A stretch of 64,000 nt of DNA from Glutamicibacter soli (GTDB lineage: Bacteria > Actinomycetota > Actinomycetes > Actinomycetales > Micrococcaceae): assembly GCF_003309065.1 (NCBI RefSeq), contig NZ_POAF01000005.1:186001-250000 (forward strand). The letters run 5' to 3'. The position numbers were made by a program, and so were the translations under genes. Below the pieces are notes generated by a model, which saw nothing but the letters and a program-made list of their open reading frames with translations, did no database searches and was not told the origin of the DNA. Shown here one piece after another: positions 15,826-24,587 of this stretch; the first letter of the stretch is position 1; every line of letters begins with the position of its first letter.

Positions 15826-18156
15826 GTGAAGTCTGTGCGCGCCCTGCTTGATCCCTACGATCGGAGCAACGATCCGGAAGCCGTGATGCACCGGCGCAGC
15901 GTCCCGGCCAAGGACCAGATCACCGCACCGTGGCCCGGCTGGCTGGCCGAGGAAGTTAAAACGACGTTCCAAGGGCTGGGCATCAATGAACCATGGCTGC
16001 ACCAGGTGCAGGCCGCGGACCTGATCCATGCAGGGAAGCACACGATCATCTCCACCGGAACCGCTTCGGGCAAATCCCTGGCCTACCTCATGCCGTCCAT
16101 CGATGCGCTTTTCCGCACCAAGGACACCGCCGCCAACGACGCCAGCGCACAAGCCTCCGTGCTGTATATCTGCCCTACCAAGGCCCTGGCCGCCGACCAG
16201 CTCTCGTCTGTTGAAGCGCTCAAGGTCCCCGGAGTCCGAGCGGCAGCCTATGACGGCGACACCGACCAGGGCACGCGCGCCTGGGTGCGGCAGCACGGGA
16301 ACTTCGTTTTCACCAACCCCGACATGCTGCACCGCGGCATCCTGCCGAACCATCCGGCCTGGTCCCGTTTCTTCAAGCGGCTGAAGTACGTGGTCATCGA
16401 CGAGGCCCACTCCTACCGCGGGGTCTTCGGGGCCCATGTGGCGAACCTGATGCGGCGGCTGCGCCGGATCTGCGCGCACTACGGCAATCATCCGGTGTTC
16501 ATCGGTGCCTCGGCCACCAGCTCCGATCCCGAGGAATCCTTCGGCCGGCTCATCGGAGCCGAGGTGTCGGCGGTGACGCGCGATTTCTCGGCCTCCGGCG
16601 AACTGGTGATCGGGCTGTGGGAACCGCCCCTGTCCGAGCGCACCGGGGAAAACGGCGCCCCACTGCGCCGCACCGCCATCGCCGAGAGCGCGTCGATTCT
16701 CACCGACCTGATGGCGGACCACGTGCGAACCATCGTCTTCATCAAATCCCGGCGAGGGGCTGAGACCATCGCCACCCTCACGCGCAAGCATTTGGAGAAT
16801 TTCGCGCCCGAGCTGTCCGTCAGGCTGGCCGCCTACCGGTCGGGCTATCTGCCAAGAGAGCGGCGCGAGGTTGAACGCAAGCTGCGTTCCGGCGAGCTGC
16901 TCGGCGTCACCTCCACCTCAGCGCTGGAATTGGGAATCGATATCTCGGGGCTGGATGCCGTGGTGGTCGCCGGCTGGCCCGGAACCCGCGCATCCTTCTT
17001 CCAGCAGATCGGCCGGGCGGGGCGCTCCGGCCAGGACGCCTTGGCGCTGTTCGTGGCCGCCGAGGACCCGCTGGACACCTACCTGGTCAGCCACCCGGAG
17101 GCGATCTTCGACCTCGGCGTGGAAGCTACCGTCTTCGACCCGCAGAACAAGTATGTCCTCAGCGGGCATCTGTGCGCGGCAGCCCAGGAGAATCCGCTGC
17201 GCCCCGAGGAGCTGGAGATCTTCGGCCCGCACACCGAGGCGCTGCTTGAGTCCCTGGTGCAGCGCGGGTATCTGCGGCGGCGGCCTGCCGGATGGTTCTG
17301 GACCCATCCCCAGCATGCGGCCGGGATGTTCTCCATCCGGGCCGATGGGGGCGGGCCGGTGGACATCATCGATGCCGAGACCGGCGCGCTGCTGGGGACC
17401 ATGGACTCGCCGCAGAGCCACTACCAGGCCCACCCGGGCGCCATCTACGTGCACCAGGGCGCCAGCTACCACGTGGAAGAACTGGACGAGCAGAACCACG
17501 TGGTGATCGTGACACGGGTGAACCCCGACTACTACACCACCGCCCGCGACCTGACCACGGTGGCCATCGAGGCCCAGGAGCGCACCAGCACGCACCGCGA
17601 GCTGGAGATCTACTTCGGCGATGTCATCGTGACCACCCAGGTGGTCTCGTACCAGCGCAAGTCCATCGCCTCCAACGAGGTACTCTCCGAGGAGCCGCTG
17701 GACCTCGAAGCGCGGGACCTGCACACCAAGTCCGTCTGGTTCACCTTGACCGAGCAGCGGCTGCTGCGCGCGGGGCTGACCGTGGACCAGTTCCCCGGCG
17801 CGCTGCACGCGGCCGAGCATGCGATGATCGGGTTGCTGCCGCTGGTGGCCACCAGCGACCGCTGGGATATCGGCGGGGTGTCCACCGCGCTGCACATGGA
17901 CACCGGCCATCCAACGATTTTCGTGTATGACGCGGAGCCGGGAGGGGCCGGATTCGCCGAGCGCGGCTTCGAGAAGTTCTCCACCTGGGTGCGGGCCACC
18001 CGGGATGCCATCGAAGCGTGCGAGTGCCGAAGCGGCTGCCCCAGCTGCGTGCAGTCTCCCAAATGCGGCAATCGGAACAATCCGCTGGACAAGGCCGGGG
18101 CGGTGCTGCTGCTCAGCGCCGTGCTGGAGGATGTCCAGCCGCGGCACCATTTCTAA
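15826..18156 (+). CDS. MrfA/YprA-like superfamily 2 DEAD/DEAH helicase with DUF1998 domain
   Basis: 776 aa. Motif I STGTASGKSLAYL near 76, DEAH-type motif II VIDEAHSY near 190, SAT motif III GASATSSD near 229, and motif VI QIGRAGRSG near 391. The C-terminal DUF1998/MZB domain carries a cysteine set CECRSGCPSCVQSPKCGN near 730, the Zn site of Bacillus MrfA. MrfA with MrfB repairs mitomycin crosslinks independently of UvrABC; no MrfB-like exonuclease gene is next to this one. GTG start with GAAAGG 9 nt upstream. It converges on the Tad operon, 9 bp apart. Confidence 0.9.
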   Translation: MKSVRALLDPYDRSNDPEAVMHRRSVPAKDQITAPWPGWLAEEVKTTFQGLGINEPWLHQVQAADLIHAGKHTIISTGTASGKSLAYLMPSIDALFRTKDTAANDASAQASVLYICPTKALAADQLSSVEALKVPGVRAAAYDGDTDQGTRAWVRQHGNFVFTNPDMLHRGILPNHPAWSRFFKRLKYVVIDEAHSYRGVFGAHVANLMRRLRRICAHYGNHPVFIGASATSSDPEESFGRLIGAEVSAVTRDFSASGELVIGLWEPPLSERTGENGAPLRRTAIAESASILTDLMADHVRTIVFIKSRRGAETIATLTRKHLENFAPELSVRLAAYRSGYLPRERREVERKLRSGELLGVTSTSALELGIDISGLDAVVVAGWPGTRASFFQQIGRAGRSGQDALALFVAAEDPLDTYLVSHPEAIFDLGVEATVFDPQNKYVLSGHLCAAAQENPLRPEELEIFGPHTEALLESLVQRGYLRRRPAGWFWTHPQHAAGMFSIRADGGGPVDIIDAETGALLGTMDSPQSHYQAHPGAIYVHQGASYHVEELDEQNHVVIVTRVNPDYYTTARDLTTVAIEAQERTSTHRELEIYFGDVIVTTQVVSYQRKSIASNEVLSEEPLDLEARDLHTKSVWFTLTEQRLLRAGLTVDQFPGALHAAEHAMIGLLPLVATSDRWDIGGVSTALHMDTGHPTIFVYDAEPGGAGFAERGFEKFSTWVRATRDAIEACECRSGCPSCVQSPKCGNRNNPLDKAGAVLLLSAVLEDVQPRHHF

Positions 18157-18165
18157 CTGGTTCAG

Positions 18166-18552
18166 CTAGTGCTGGGTCAGCGGCGGAGCGCCCGCCCGGG
18201 CTTGGGCGGAGGCCGCCGGGAACTCGATTCCCAGCGCGGAAAACGTGATCGCCACCGAGACCTGCACGCGGACTGTGGTTCCGTCCGCCTCGATGACGCA
18301 GGATTCCAGCCGTGCCTCGTTGGCCGAGGCCAGCAGCCCGGCGGCGGGGCACGGATCCCCCGCGCGCAGTCCCCGGGCCGTATCAGCCGCAGCCAAGGCG
18401 GCGAGGTCCGCCGCTGAGGCGGCCTGCATCGCCGCTCGGGTCACCGCGGACCAGGCGAGAATGCCCGCGGCGAGCAGCAGTGCGGCGATCACCAGTGCCG
18501 TGGCCGCGACGGTGCTGCTCCCCCGTTGCGAGCTGAATTCCGCGCAGCTCAT
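18166..18552 (-). CDS. TadE-like protein, Rv3654c type
   Basis: 128 aa, last gene of the Tad operon. Short N-terminus SSQRGSSTVAATALVIAALL followed by one membrane helix, then about 85 mostly extracellular residues with two Cys (PCPAAG, ESCVIE) that could form a disulfide. The RG/SST start looks like a type IV prepilin site, but the Glu usual at position 5 of the mature protein is absent (SSTVA). Overlaps tadE by 4 bp (ATGA). It matches the 'helicase/secretion neighbourhood TadE-like' family next to DUF1998 helicases. Confidence 0.8.
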   Translation of the reverse strand: MSCAEFSSQRGSSTVAATALVIAALLLAAGILAWSAVTRAAMQAASAADLAALAAADTARGLRAGDPCPAAGLLASANEARLESCVIEADGTTVRVQVSVAITFSALGIEFPAASAQARAGAPPLTQH

Positions 18553-18887
18553 TTTTCGTTCGCCACGCGTGCGGTGCCTCGGACCTCGACCGCTCCCACC
18601 ACCGGCAGGTCTACCGATTTGGCCACCGTGACCGTGGCGTATCCTCCCCCGTTGCCGACCGTGTAGCGGGCCGAGGTCCCGGCCAACTGAATGCCCCGCG
18701 CCCGGGCCGCGCCGGTGTCATCGCCACGGGCCAGCTCCCTGGCCATCGCCCCGGCCGCCTGCTGGACCTGGATCTGTCGCATCCCCAGGACCCCGAGGCA
18801 CAGCAGCAGCGACAGCATGAGCGCGATGGCCGGCAGCAGCACGGCGAATTCCGCCGTGCTGCTGCCGCGGTCATCCATGCGGTCCAT
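18549..18887 (-). CDS. tadE: TadE-family minor pseudopilin
   Basis: 112 aa. Class III-like prepilin N-terminus MDRMDDRGSSTAEFAVLLPA: short charged leader, Gly, then Glu at mature position 5, followed by a hydrophobic helix and a 75-residue soluble domain ending in a beta-rich segment. Start ATG at 18887 lies 2 bp after the upstream pilin stop; a much longer open frame upstream is rejected because it would run through the pilin gene. Probably helps assemble or anchor the Flp pilus. Confidence 0.85.
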   Translation of the reverse strand: MDRMDDRGSSTAEFAVLLPAIALMLSLLLCLGVLGMRQIQVQQAAGAMARELARGDDTGAARARGIQLAGTSARYTVGNGGGYATVTVAKSVDLPVVGAVEVRGTARVANEK

Positions 18888-18889
18888 GG

Positions 18890-19072
18890 TTACAGGCTCA
18901 AGGCCTTGCTGATGAGGCCCATCAGCATGCCCCGCACGTCGCCGCTGGACAGGATGCTGATCAGCAGGCCGGCGAAGGCTACGGCCGCGAGGGTGACCAT
19001 GGCGAATTCCGCGGTGGTAGAGCCTTGTTCCTCGTCGAGCCGTTCGCGCAGCCTGTTCAGGGTGGTAGTCAT
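18890..19072 (-). CDS. DUF4244 small pilin (Flp-like)
   Basis: 60 aa. A 17-residue charged leader ends in EEQG, then STTAEFAMVTLAAVAFAGLL: Gly at -1, Glu at +5 and a hydrophobic helix, the features of a Flp-type prepilin. It is probably the major pilin subunit processed by a prepilin peptidase that is not encoded in this window. 127 bp separate it from tadC, the only sizeable gap in the operon, which may contain a processing site or extra promoter to raise pilin levels. Confidence 0.85.
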   Translation of the reverse strand: MTTTLNRLRERLDEEQGSTTAEFAMVTLAAVAFAGLLISILSSGDVRGMLMGLISKALSL

Positions 19073-19198
19073 GTCCGTTCCTTTCGCTCGGGTGGCATCG
19101 TTTCCTTCCCGGGTGGGGAGGCGATGGTGTTTTCAGGCTCGCACTGATTACGCTGCCGCGGTTGGGGTTGGCTGCAAGGTGGGCATAACCCGCCGGGG

Positions 19199-19747
19199 TC
19201 AGCCGAAGTGCGGGAACAACGCGATGATCAGCGGCACCACGCCCAGGGCGATGAAGGCAGGAAGGGCGCAGGCTCCCAGCGGCAGCACCAGTTTGGTGGC
19301 GAACTGCGCGCCGCAGCGGGCGACGTGCTGGACCCGTTGCCGGCGTTGCAGCTGGGCGGTATTCCTCAGCAGCGCGGACGCCGGCGCTCCGGTAGCCTGG
19401 GCAAAGCCCAGGGACCGTTGCAGCGGGGCGAGCCACGCCGGGGCGGGTTCCCAGGCTTTGTCCCACTCCATGTTCATCTCCAGGCATCGGGCCACGGTCC
19501 GCAACGCCGAGCACTGCGGAATGCAGCGCCCCATCGATTCAAGCAGCGTGGTCATGGGCAGCCCGGAATCCATGAGGCTGGCCCCGAGGTCCAAGACCAG
19601 GTCAATGGGTTCACTTCCTTGCACCGAAGACTTGTCCCGGACCCGGGCGGCCGGCGGATTGACCCCCCGTTCGCGGGTCCCCGCAGGCCCGCGGGGATTC
19701 CACAGCAGGACTGCGGACACCAGGCAGAGCAACGCCACCGCAGTCAT
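19199..19747 (-). CDS. tadC: TadC-like T2SS-F platform protein
   Basis: 182 aa inner-membrane platform protein of the Flp pilus machine. An N-terminal helix (MTAVALLCLVSAVLLW), then a cytoplasmic type II secretion F domain (about 50-150), and a C-terminal hydrophobic stretch (LPLGACALPAFIALGVVPLI). ATG at 19747 overlaps the tadB stop by 4 bp. Shorter than TadC in other phyla (about 300 aa), as usual in actinobacteria. Confidence 0.85.
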   Translation of the reverse strand: MTAVALLCLVSAVLLWNPRGPAGTRERGVNPPAARVRDKSSVQGSEPIDLVLDLGASLMDSGLPMTTLLESMGRCIPQCSALRTVARCLEMNMEWDKAWEPAPAWLAPLQRSLGFAQATGAPASALLRNTAQLQRRQRVQHVARCGAQFATKLVLPLGACALPAFIALGVVPLIIALFPHFG

Positions 19748-20433
19748 TGCAGGGCCTGCGCAGTTGTTGCCGCGAGCAGCCGCCGGCACCAGATCCTGTT
19801 CAGCGCCCACAGCCCTGCTCCCACGGCGAGGCTCAGCTGCGCGGGCCATGAGGTCAGCAAGGTGGTTCCGACGTCGATGCCGAGGATGAACCCCGCACCG
19901 AGCCCCGCCACCGGCAACCAGGTCAACAGCCGTGTGGTCGCCCTGGGACCTGCCATGGCGGCGTCGAACGACTGCCGGGCGAGCAATTCCGCTTCCAAGT
20001 CCTCGGCCACCTGGTCCAGCACCCCGGCCAGCGGGGCGCCGGTCTGCGATGAAAGATCCAGGCACCAGGAGAGCCTTTGGACCGGCCCACCGTCCTCGTG
20101 TTCCCCGGTGTGCTCCATTGCTTCGGCCTGCTCGCCACGGAACGCGGCCTGGGCTTTCAGCCGGCGCAAGGCGGCCAGTACCGGGCTTTGTTCGGTACGT
20201 ACCTGCAATAGGGCTTCGATGGCCTGCGGGAACATCAAGCCGCTGCGCATCAGCGCGGCCAGCTCGCGAATGATCTGGGCGTCCAGGGCCAGTGCCTGCT
20301 GCTGTGCGCAGGCTCGTGGGGCAGGAAATTTTCCGCTGCCCAGGATGCTGATTTGCCTTGTCCCGCCGGACAACTGCCGCCCAGGGTGCCACAGCCACCA
20401 CCCGGCGAGCAGCAATAGGAGTACCGCAGTCAT
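19744..20433 (-). CDS. tadB: TadB-like T2SS-F platform protein
   Basis: 229 aa. Starts MTAVLLLLLAGWWLWHP at 20433 with a TGATG overlap on the tadA stop, which fixes the start over an upstream ATG in the same frame. N-terminal helix, cytoplasmic T2SS-F domain (about 45-160), then two C-terminal hydrophobic helices (LLTWLPVAGLGAGFILGID, PAQLSLAVGAGLWAL). Pairs with TadC to form the platform for the TadA ATPase. Confidence 0.85.
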   Translation of the reverse strand: MTAVLLLLLAGWWLWHPGRQLSGGTRQISILGSGKFPAPRACAQQQALALDAQIIRELAALMRSGLMFPQAIEALLQVRTEQSPVLAALRRLKAQAAFRGEQAEAMEHTGEHEDGGPVQRLSWCLDLSSQTGAPLAGVLDQVAEDLEAELLARQSFDAAMAGPRATTRLLTWLPVAGLGAGFILGIDVGTTLLTSWPAQLSLAVGAGLWALNRIWCRRLLAATTAQALQ

Positions 20434-21674
20434 CACTCCCCCTGCCGTGCACGGTTGGCATGCCACTGGGCGACCTCGGCAGAGGCCTGCGCACCGAGTT
20501 TCTCGTGCAGCAGTCTGAGGCTACCGGCATCCGGGCAGTTCGGTGTTCCCGTGTCGATCAGCATGCGCACGTCCAAGCGGTCGTTCGAATCGGTGGACAG
20601 GCTTCCCAACGCCACCGGCGAGCGCACCCCGGAGGGCTGCCGACGCATATGGATGATCAGGTCCAAGGCGCTGGCTGCCTGCAGCGAGGTGGCTTGCAGG
20701 CCCCACCCGGCCAGGGCGCCCAATGCGGCCAGGCGGGCCGGGACGGATTCTGGGTTATTGGCGTGCAGGGTGCCGGCTGCTCCCTGGTGGCCGGTGTTCA
20801 TGGCCGCAAGGAAATCCCGGATCTCCGCCCCGCGGCACTCGCCTACGACCAGCCGGTCGGGTCTCATGCGCAGTGCCTGGGCGACCAGGTCCTTGAGCTC
20901 TATCTGGCCTGCGGATTCAACGTTCGCGGTGCGTGTCTGCAGGCTCACTACGTGGCGGTGGTCGACGTTGAGCTCATGGGAGTCCTCGATGATCACCAGT
21001 CGTTGCTTGCCGCTGGCCTTTGCCAGCATGGCCTGGAGCAGGGTCGATTTACCGCTGCCGGTGCCGCCGGTCACCAGGAAATTCAACTGGCGTCCCATCA
21101 CTTCGCGTAGCACCGTGTGCCAGAATTCCGGTGCTTGGGCGAGGACGGTCTCCAGGGAGAGCAGCTGTTCGGTTTTCACGCGGATGGAAATCAGCGGTCC
21201 TTCGGTGGCAATGGGCGGGAGCACCGCGTGCACCCGGTAGTTCTTGACGCTCATGTCCATGAAAGGGCTGGAAGCGTCCAATCGCCGTCCTGCCAGGGTC
21301 GCCAGATGCACGGCCAGCGAGCGCACCTGTTCAGGTGAAGAAAAGCGGAACCCCGTGAGTTCCAGTCCGCGGGGCGAATCGGTCCACACCTGGCCTTGGC
21401 CGTCCACAAGCACATCCGTGATCCCGGGTCCCTGGGCGAAACGCTCAAGGATCGACAGACCGGCGACTTCGTCCTGCAAGGCCTTCAGCGATTCGGTCGC
21501 GCCGCGCGAGCCTAGGGCGGCTCCCGACTCGTGGACGGCGCTCGCCAGGGAGATGGCGTCGAGTTCTCCTCCGCTGGCCAGGGCGCGGTCCCGGACCGAT
21601 TGCAGGATGCGCGAATCCAGTTCGTGCGTGCCGGCGAATTTCTGCGCTGATGGCGAATGGCGCCCGGGGCTCAT
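20433..21674 (-). CDS. tadA: TadA/CpaF secretion ATPase
   Basis: 413-aa type II/IV secretion ATPase that powers Flp pilus assembly. Walker A VTGGTGSGKSTLLQA near 198, Asp box IIEDSHELN near 225, Walker B-type RLVVGECRGAEIRDFL near 262 and His box GTLHAN near 285. ATG at 21674 overlaps the ssd stop by 4 bp. All catalytic motifs are intact. Confidence 0.93.
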   Translation of the reverse strand: MSPGRHSPSAQKFAGTHELDSRILQSVRDRALASGGELDAISLASAVHESGAALGSRGATESLKALQDEVAGLSILERFAQGPGITDVLVDGQGQVWTDSPRGLELTGFRFSSPEQVRSLAVHLATLAGRRLDASSPFMDMSVKNYRVHAVLPPIATEGPLISIRVKTEQLLSLETVLAQAPEFWHTVLREVMGRQLNFLVTGGTGSGKSTLLQAMLAKASGKQRLVIIEDSHELNVDHRHVVSLQTRTANVESAGQIELKDLVAQALRMRPDRLVVGECRGAEIRDFLAAMNTGHQGAAGTLHANNPESVPARLAALGALAGWGLQATSLQAASALDLIIHMRRQPSGVRSPVALGSLSTDSNDRLDVRMLIDTGTPNCPDAGSLRLLHEKLGAQASAEVAQWHANRARQGE

Positions 21675-22810
21675 GGTGCGCCCCGCGATCCCGCGTCCTC
21701 TGCCACCGGGAGCAGGCGCAGGTCCGCCAGCTGCTGCCTGAGCCTTCGGGATCTCAGGGCATCGAGCAGGTCGCCGCGGTCAACGGCCCGTTCTATCGAG
21801 GTCGTATGGGACAGCTTACCCAGCAGGGAGCGGCTCTCCATTGCCGCCGTCGGCATTCCGTGATCCGCGCGCAGCACGTAGTTCCCGCGCGGCGGAATGC
21901 TCGAGGCATCGCACACCGTGATCTGCCGGTCGGTGAAATGGCCTATCGCCTCCGACCCCGGATGCGGTGTCCGCCCGGTATCCAGTACCAGCAGGTCGAA
22001 TCCCTGCCGCGCAGCCGTCAACAGCCTGGCTGTCAATGCTCCGTCCACCGCTGCACGAGGTGGAGTTCCAGACCAGGTGAGCACCGCAGTCCCCCGCACC
22101 GTCGGAAGCGTCTCGACCAACTGGTGCGAGGCCAGCGCCCCGCCCGAGCCCGCCAATTCGTCCCATCCGATGCCGGTGGGAGGCCTGGCGCAGATCCGCG
22201 GCCACAACCCGCAGGAGTGGGGATCCAGGTCCACCACGAGGCTGTGCAGACCGCTCAGCGTTCCGGCGTGGGCGAGCAACACCGCAAGGGTGCTGGTGCC
22301 CACCCCTCCGGCCCGTGAGCCCAAGGCCACGGTATGCCCATGCCCCGATCTCATGCACCACAGCCCCAGGTACTCGCCCAGCCATTGGCTCGCGCCGGGA
22401 AGGATCGCAACCCTCGACAGGGGCAGCCGGCTGGCCGCTTCCCACAGGGTCTGCGCTTGCTCGTCGTGCCCCACCAGCACATCGCACCGGGCGGAGCCGG
22501 CCAAGGCCTCGCCTAGCGCATCCGCGCCCCACAGCACCGGCCCCTCGGCGTCATGGATCATCGGCGAGGAGCTGGAACACCGGGAAATCCGGACCGCGGC
22601 GCCCAGGGAAATCAACGCGCACTGCGCCACCAGGTTTTCGTCGTCGCTCACCAGCACGCAGGCAGGTCCCCCGGGCTCGGCCCGTTGGACTTCCCGGGGC
22701 TGGACGCGGAGCGGCGGCGCCTCCCGGAGCGCGGAGTCCAAGGACAGCGGGACGAACCGAGAATCGACTCCGGGCCCGGGGTTGTGCGGGCGAAAGGGTA
22801 ACCAGTTCAT
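21671..22810 (-). CDS. ssd: Ssd/CpaE-like septum-site/pilus-localisation protein
   Basis: 379 aa, first gene of the Tad operon. A receiver-like N-terminal region (to about 170) is followed by a MinD/ParA-type domain: deviant P loop GSRAGGVGTSTLAVLL near 180, DLDPHSCGLW near 208 (Walker A' type Asp), and LLVLDTGRT near 300 (Walker B). The signature and catalytic lysines are replaced by Arg and Thr, as in mycobacterial Ssd, so ATP use is doubtful. CpaE localises the pilus machinery; mycobacterial Ssd affects septation. ATG at 22810 is the start closest to the conserved region. Confidence 0.8.
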   Translation of the reverse strand: MNWLPFRPHNPGPGVDSRFVPLSLDSALREAPPLRVQPREVQRAEPGGPACVLVSDDENLVAQCALISLGAAVRISRCSSSSPMIHDAEGPVLWGADALGEALAGSARCDVLVGHDEQAQTLWEAASRLPLSRVAILPGASQWLGEYLGLWCMRSGHGHTVALGSRAGGVGTSTLAVLLAHAGTLSGLHSLVVDLDPHSCGLWPRICARPPTGIGWDELAGSGGALASHQLVETLPTVRGTAVLTWSGTPPRAAVDGALTARLLTAARQGFDLLVLDTGRTPHPGSEAIGHFTDRQITVCDASSIPPRGNYVLRADHGMPTAAMESRSLLGKLSHTTSIERAVDRGDLLDALRSRRLRQQLADLRLLPVAEDAGSRGAP

Positions 22811-22897
22811 GGGTCGAAGTTGCCATCCCCCGGTTCCGGTCGGTTCCCGGCGCCCGCGAACTGGGGATATCGCCCCTGGCCACGGCACAATGGAAGC

Positions 22898-24562
22898 ATG
22901 CCCCGTGGACAATCTGGCGTTCTGGCCTTTCTCGCAGCGGATCCCGAGGGATTCGCCCTGCTGCAGCTACGCGATGCCGCCAGCGGCGAACCGCTCACCC
23001 CGGCCCGGACCGCCTCACGGGAAGAGCTCTGCCAGGTCGTCGGCGAGATCGAGCAGTCGCGCTCCCCGCGCTGGGTGATGCTGCGCACCTCCCCGTGGCT
23101 GGAGCTGCTGACCTCCGCAGATGTCCACCTCGCCAAGGCGCATGTGCTCTCGCTGGCCCAGCGCCTCCTGCACCGCAGCCCGCTGGCCGCGGTGCGGCTT
23201 CCGGATATTGATCTGGAGAACCCGCCCTCGTCCCGGGACACGGGAGGCCAAGGCGCGTTGTTCTCCGCCCCGGTCAGCGGGGAGTCACTGCAGGAACTGG
23301 TGAACATGTTCGCCGCCCAGCTGCAGGCCATGCCCTCGGACCCCGCGGCCTTCAAGCGGCTGCAGCTGCTGATCCATGCCGAATCCGTGGGTGCGCTGAT
23401 CGCCGCGGAGATGGAGAGCGCGGGGCTGTCCTGGGACGAGCACGGGCACCGGCAACTGCTGCGCCGGATGCTCGGCGAGCGCGTCCCGGACTCCGTGCGC
23501 CCGCCGAAGCTCGCCGCCCTGGCCCAGCAGCTGGGGCAGAACCTGCAGTCCCCGGGGCTGAACCCCGACTCCCCGCAGGAGCTGCTGCGCGCCCTGCACC
23601 GGGCGGGATTCGCGGTGCAGTCGGTCAGGGCCTGGGAACTGGAGCAGATCGCGCATCCCGCCATCACCCAGGTGCTCGAATACAAGAAGCTGTCGCGGCT
23701 TGCCAGCACCCACGGGGATGCCTGGCTGGACGCGTGGGTCGCCCACGGACGATTCCATCCCCACTATGTCCTGGGCACCGTCGCCTCCGGACGTTGGGCA
23801 GCCTCGGGTGGCGGGGCGCTGCAGCTGCCGCATTCCATCCGCCAGGTCGTGCGGACCCCGGAAGGCCGGACCTTCGTGGTGGCAGACGGGCGCCAACTGG
23901 AACCGCGGATCCTCGCCGCCATGTCCCGGGACCGCAATCTCCAGCAGGCGGGTCTGCAGGACGACCTCTACCAGTGGCTCATCGACGCAGGGTTGGTCAA
24001 GGACCGCAACGAAGCCAAGCTGGGCATGCTGTCGGTCATCTACGGCGGCACTTCCGGGGGCGCGCAGGCCGTGGGGGCCGCGTTGAAGAAGAACTTCCCC
24101 GCAGCCATGGATTTCGTCGATTCGGCAGCCCGCGCCGGCGAACGCGGCGACGGGGTGAGCAGCTACCTGGGCCGCGGGTGCCCGCCGGCGGATGAACGCT
24201 GGATGCAGGCGCAGCGCGGCACCCGCGACGAAGCCTCCCAGCGCGCCGCCGACTTGGCGGCCCGTTCCCGCGGCCGGTTCACCCGCAATTTCGTGGTGCA
24301 GTCGACCGCCGCCGAATGGGCCTTGATCTGGATGGGCCACGCCCGCCATCTGATCCACCAGGCCGGCTGGAGCCAAGAGTGCCGCCAGGTCTTCTTCGTC
24401 CACGACGAAATCGTCTTCGAATGCCCCACCGGGCTGGCTCCGCAGCTGGCCGAGATCATCAGGCATGCGGCCGCGCTCGCCGGGCGCACGCTGTTCGGGG
24501 AGCAGTCGGTGAGCTTCCCGGTCAGCGTGGCGATCACCCAGAACTACGCCGAGGCGAAATAG
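22898..24562 (+). CDS. family A DNA polymerase (PolA-like, no 5' nuclease domain)
   Basis: 554 aa. Polymerase core motifs are intact: motif A VADGRQLEPRIL near 330, motif B RNEAKLGMLSVIYGG (R-x3-K-x7-YG) near 369, motif C FFVHDEIVFE near 502. The N-terminal 160 residues occupy the place of a 3'-5' exonuclease domain but I see none of its DEDD acidic motifs, and there is no 5'-3' nuclease. This actinobacterial family is often annotated as a bifunctional exonuclease/polymerase. It is divergent from ssd. ATG at 22898 precedes MPRGQSGVLAF; GGAAG is very close to it. Confidence 0.85.
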   Translation: MPRGQSGVLAFLAADPEGFALLQLRDAASGEPLTPARTASREELCQVVGEIEQSRSPRWVMLRTSPWLELLTSADVHLAKAHVLSLAQRLLHRSPLAAVRLPDIDLENPPSSRDTGGQGALFSAPVSGESLQELVNMFAAQLQAMPSDPAAFKRLQLLIHAESVGALIAAEMESAGLSWDEHGHRQLLRRMLGERVPDSVRPPKLAALAQQLGQNLQSPGLNPDSPQELLRALHRAGFAVQSVRAWELEQIAHPAITQVLEYKKLSRLASTHGDAWLDAWVAHGRFHPHYVLGTVASGRWAASGGGALQLPHSIRQVVRTPEGRTFVVADGRQLEPRILAAMSRDRNLQQAGLQDDLYQWLIDAGLVKDRNEAKLGMLSVIYGGTSGGAQAVGAALKKNFPAAMDFVDSAARAGERGDGVSSYLGRGCPPADERWMQAQRGTRDEASQRAADLAARSRGRFTRNFVVQSTAAEWALIWMGHARHLIHQAGWSQECRQVFFVHDEIVFECPTGLAPQLAEIIRHAAALAGRTLFGEQSVSFPVSVAITQNYAEAK

Positions 24563-24587
24563 CAGGAAACAGGTTTGGCAGGCCTGC

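Noticed and set aside
18549-19514. A 321-codon TadE open frame
   Set aside because: The upstream portion overlaps the DUF4244 pilin gene; the prepilin-like start at 18887 is the sensible one.
24575-24586. GGCAGGCCTGCC palindrome after the polymerase gene as a terminator
   Set aside because: A 12-bp palindrome with no loop or T tract is too weak to call.
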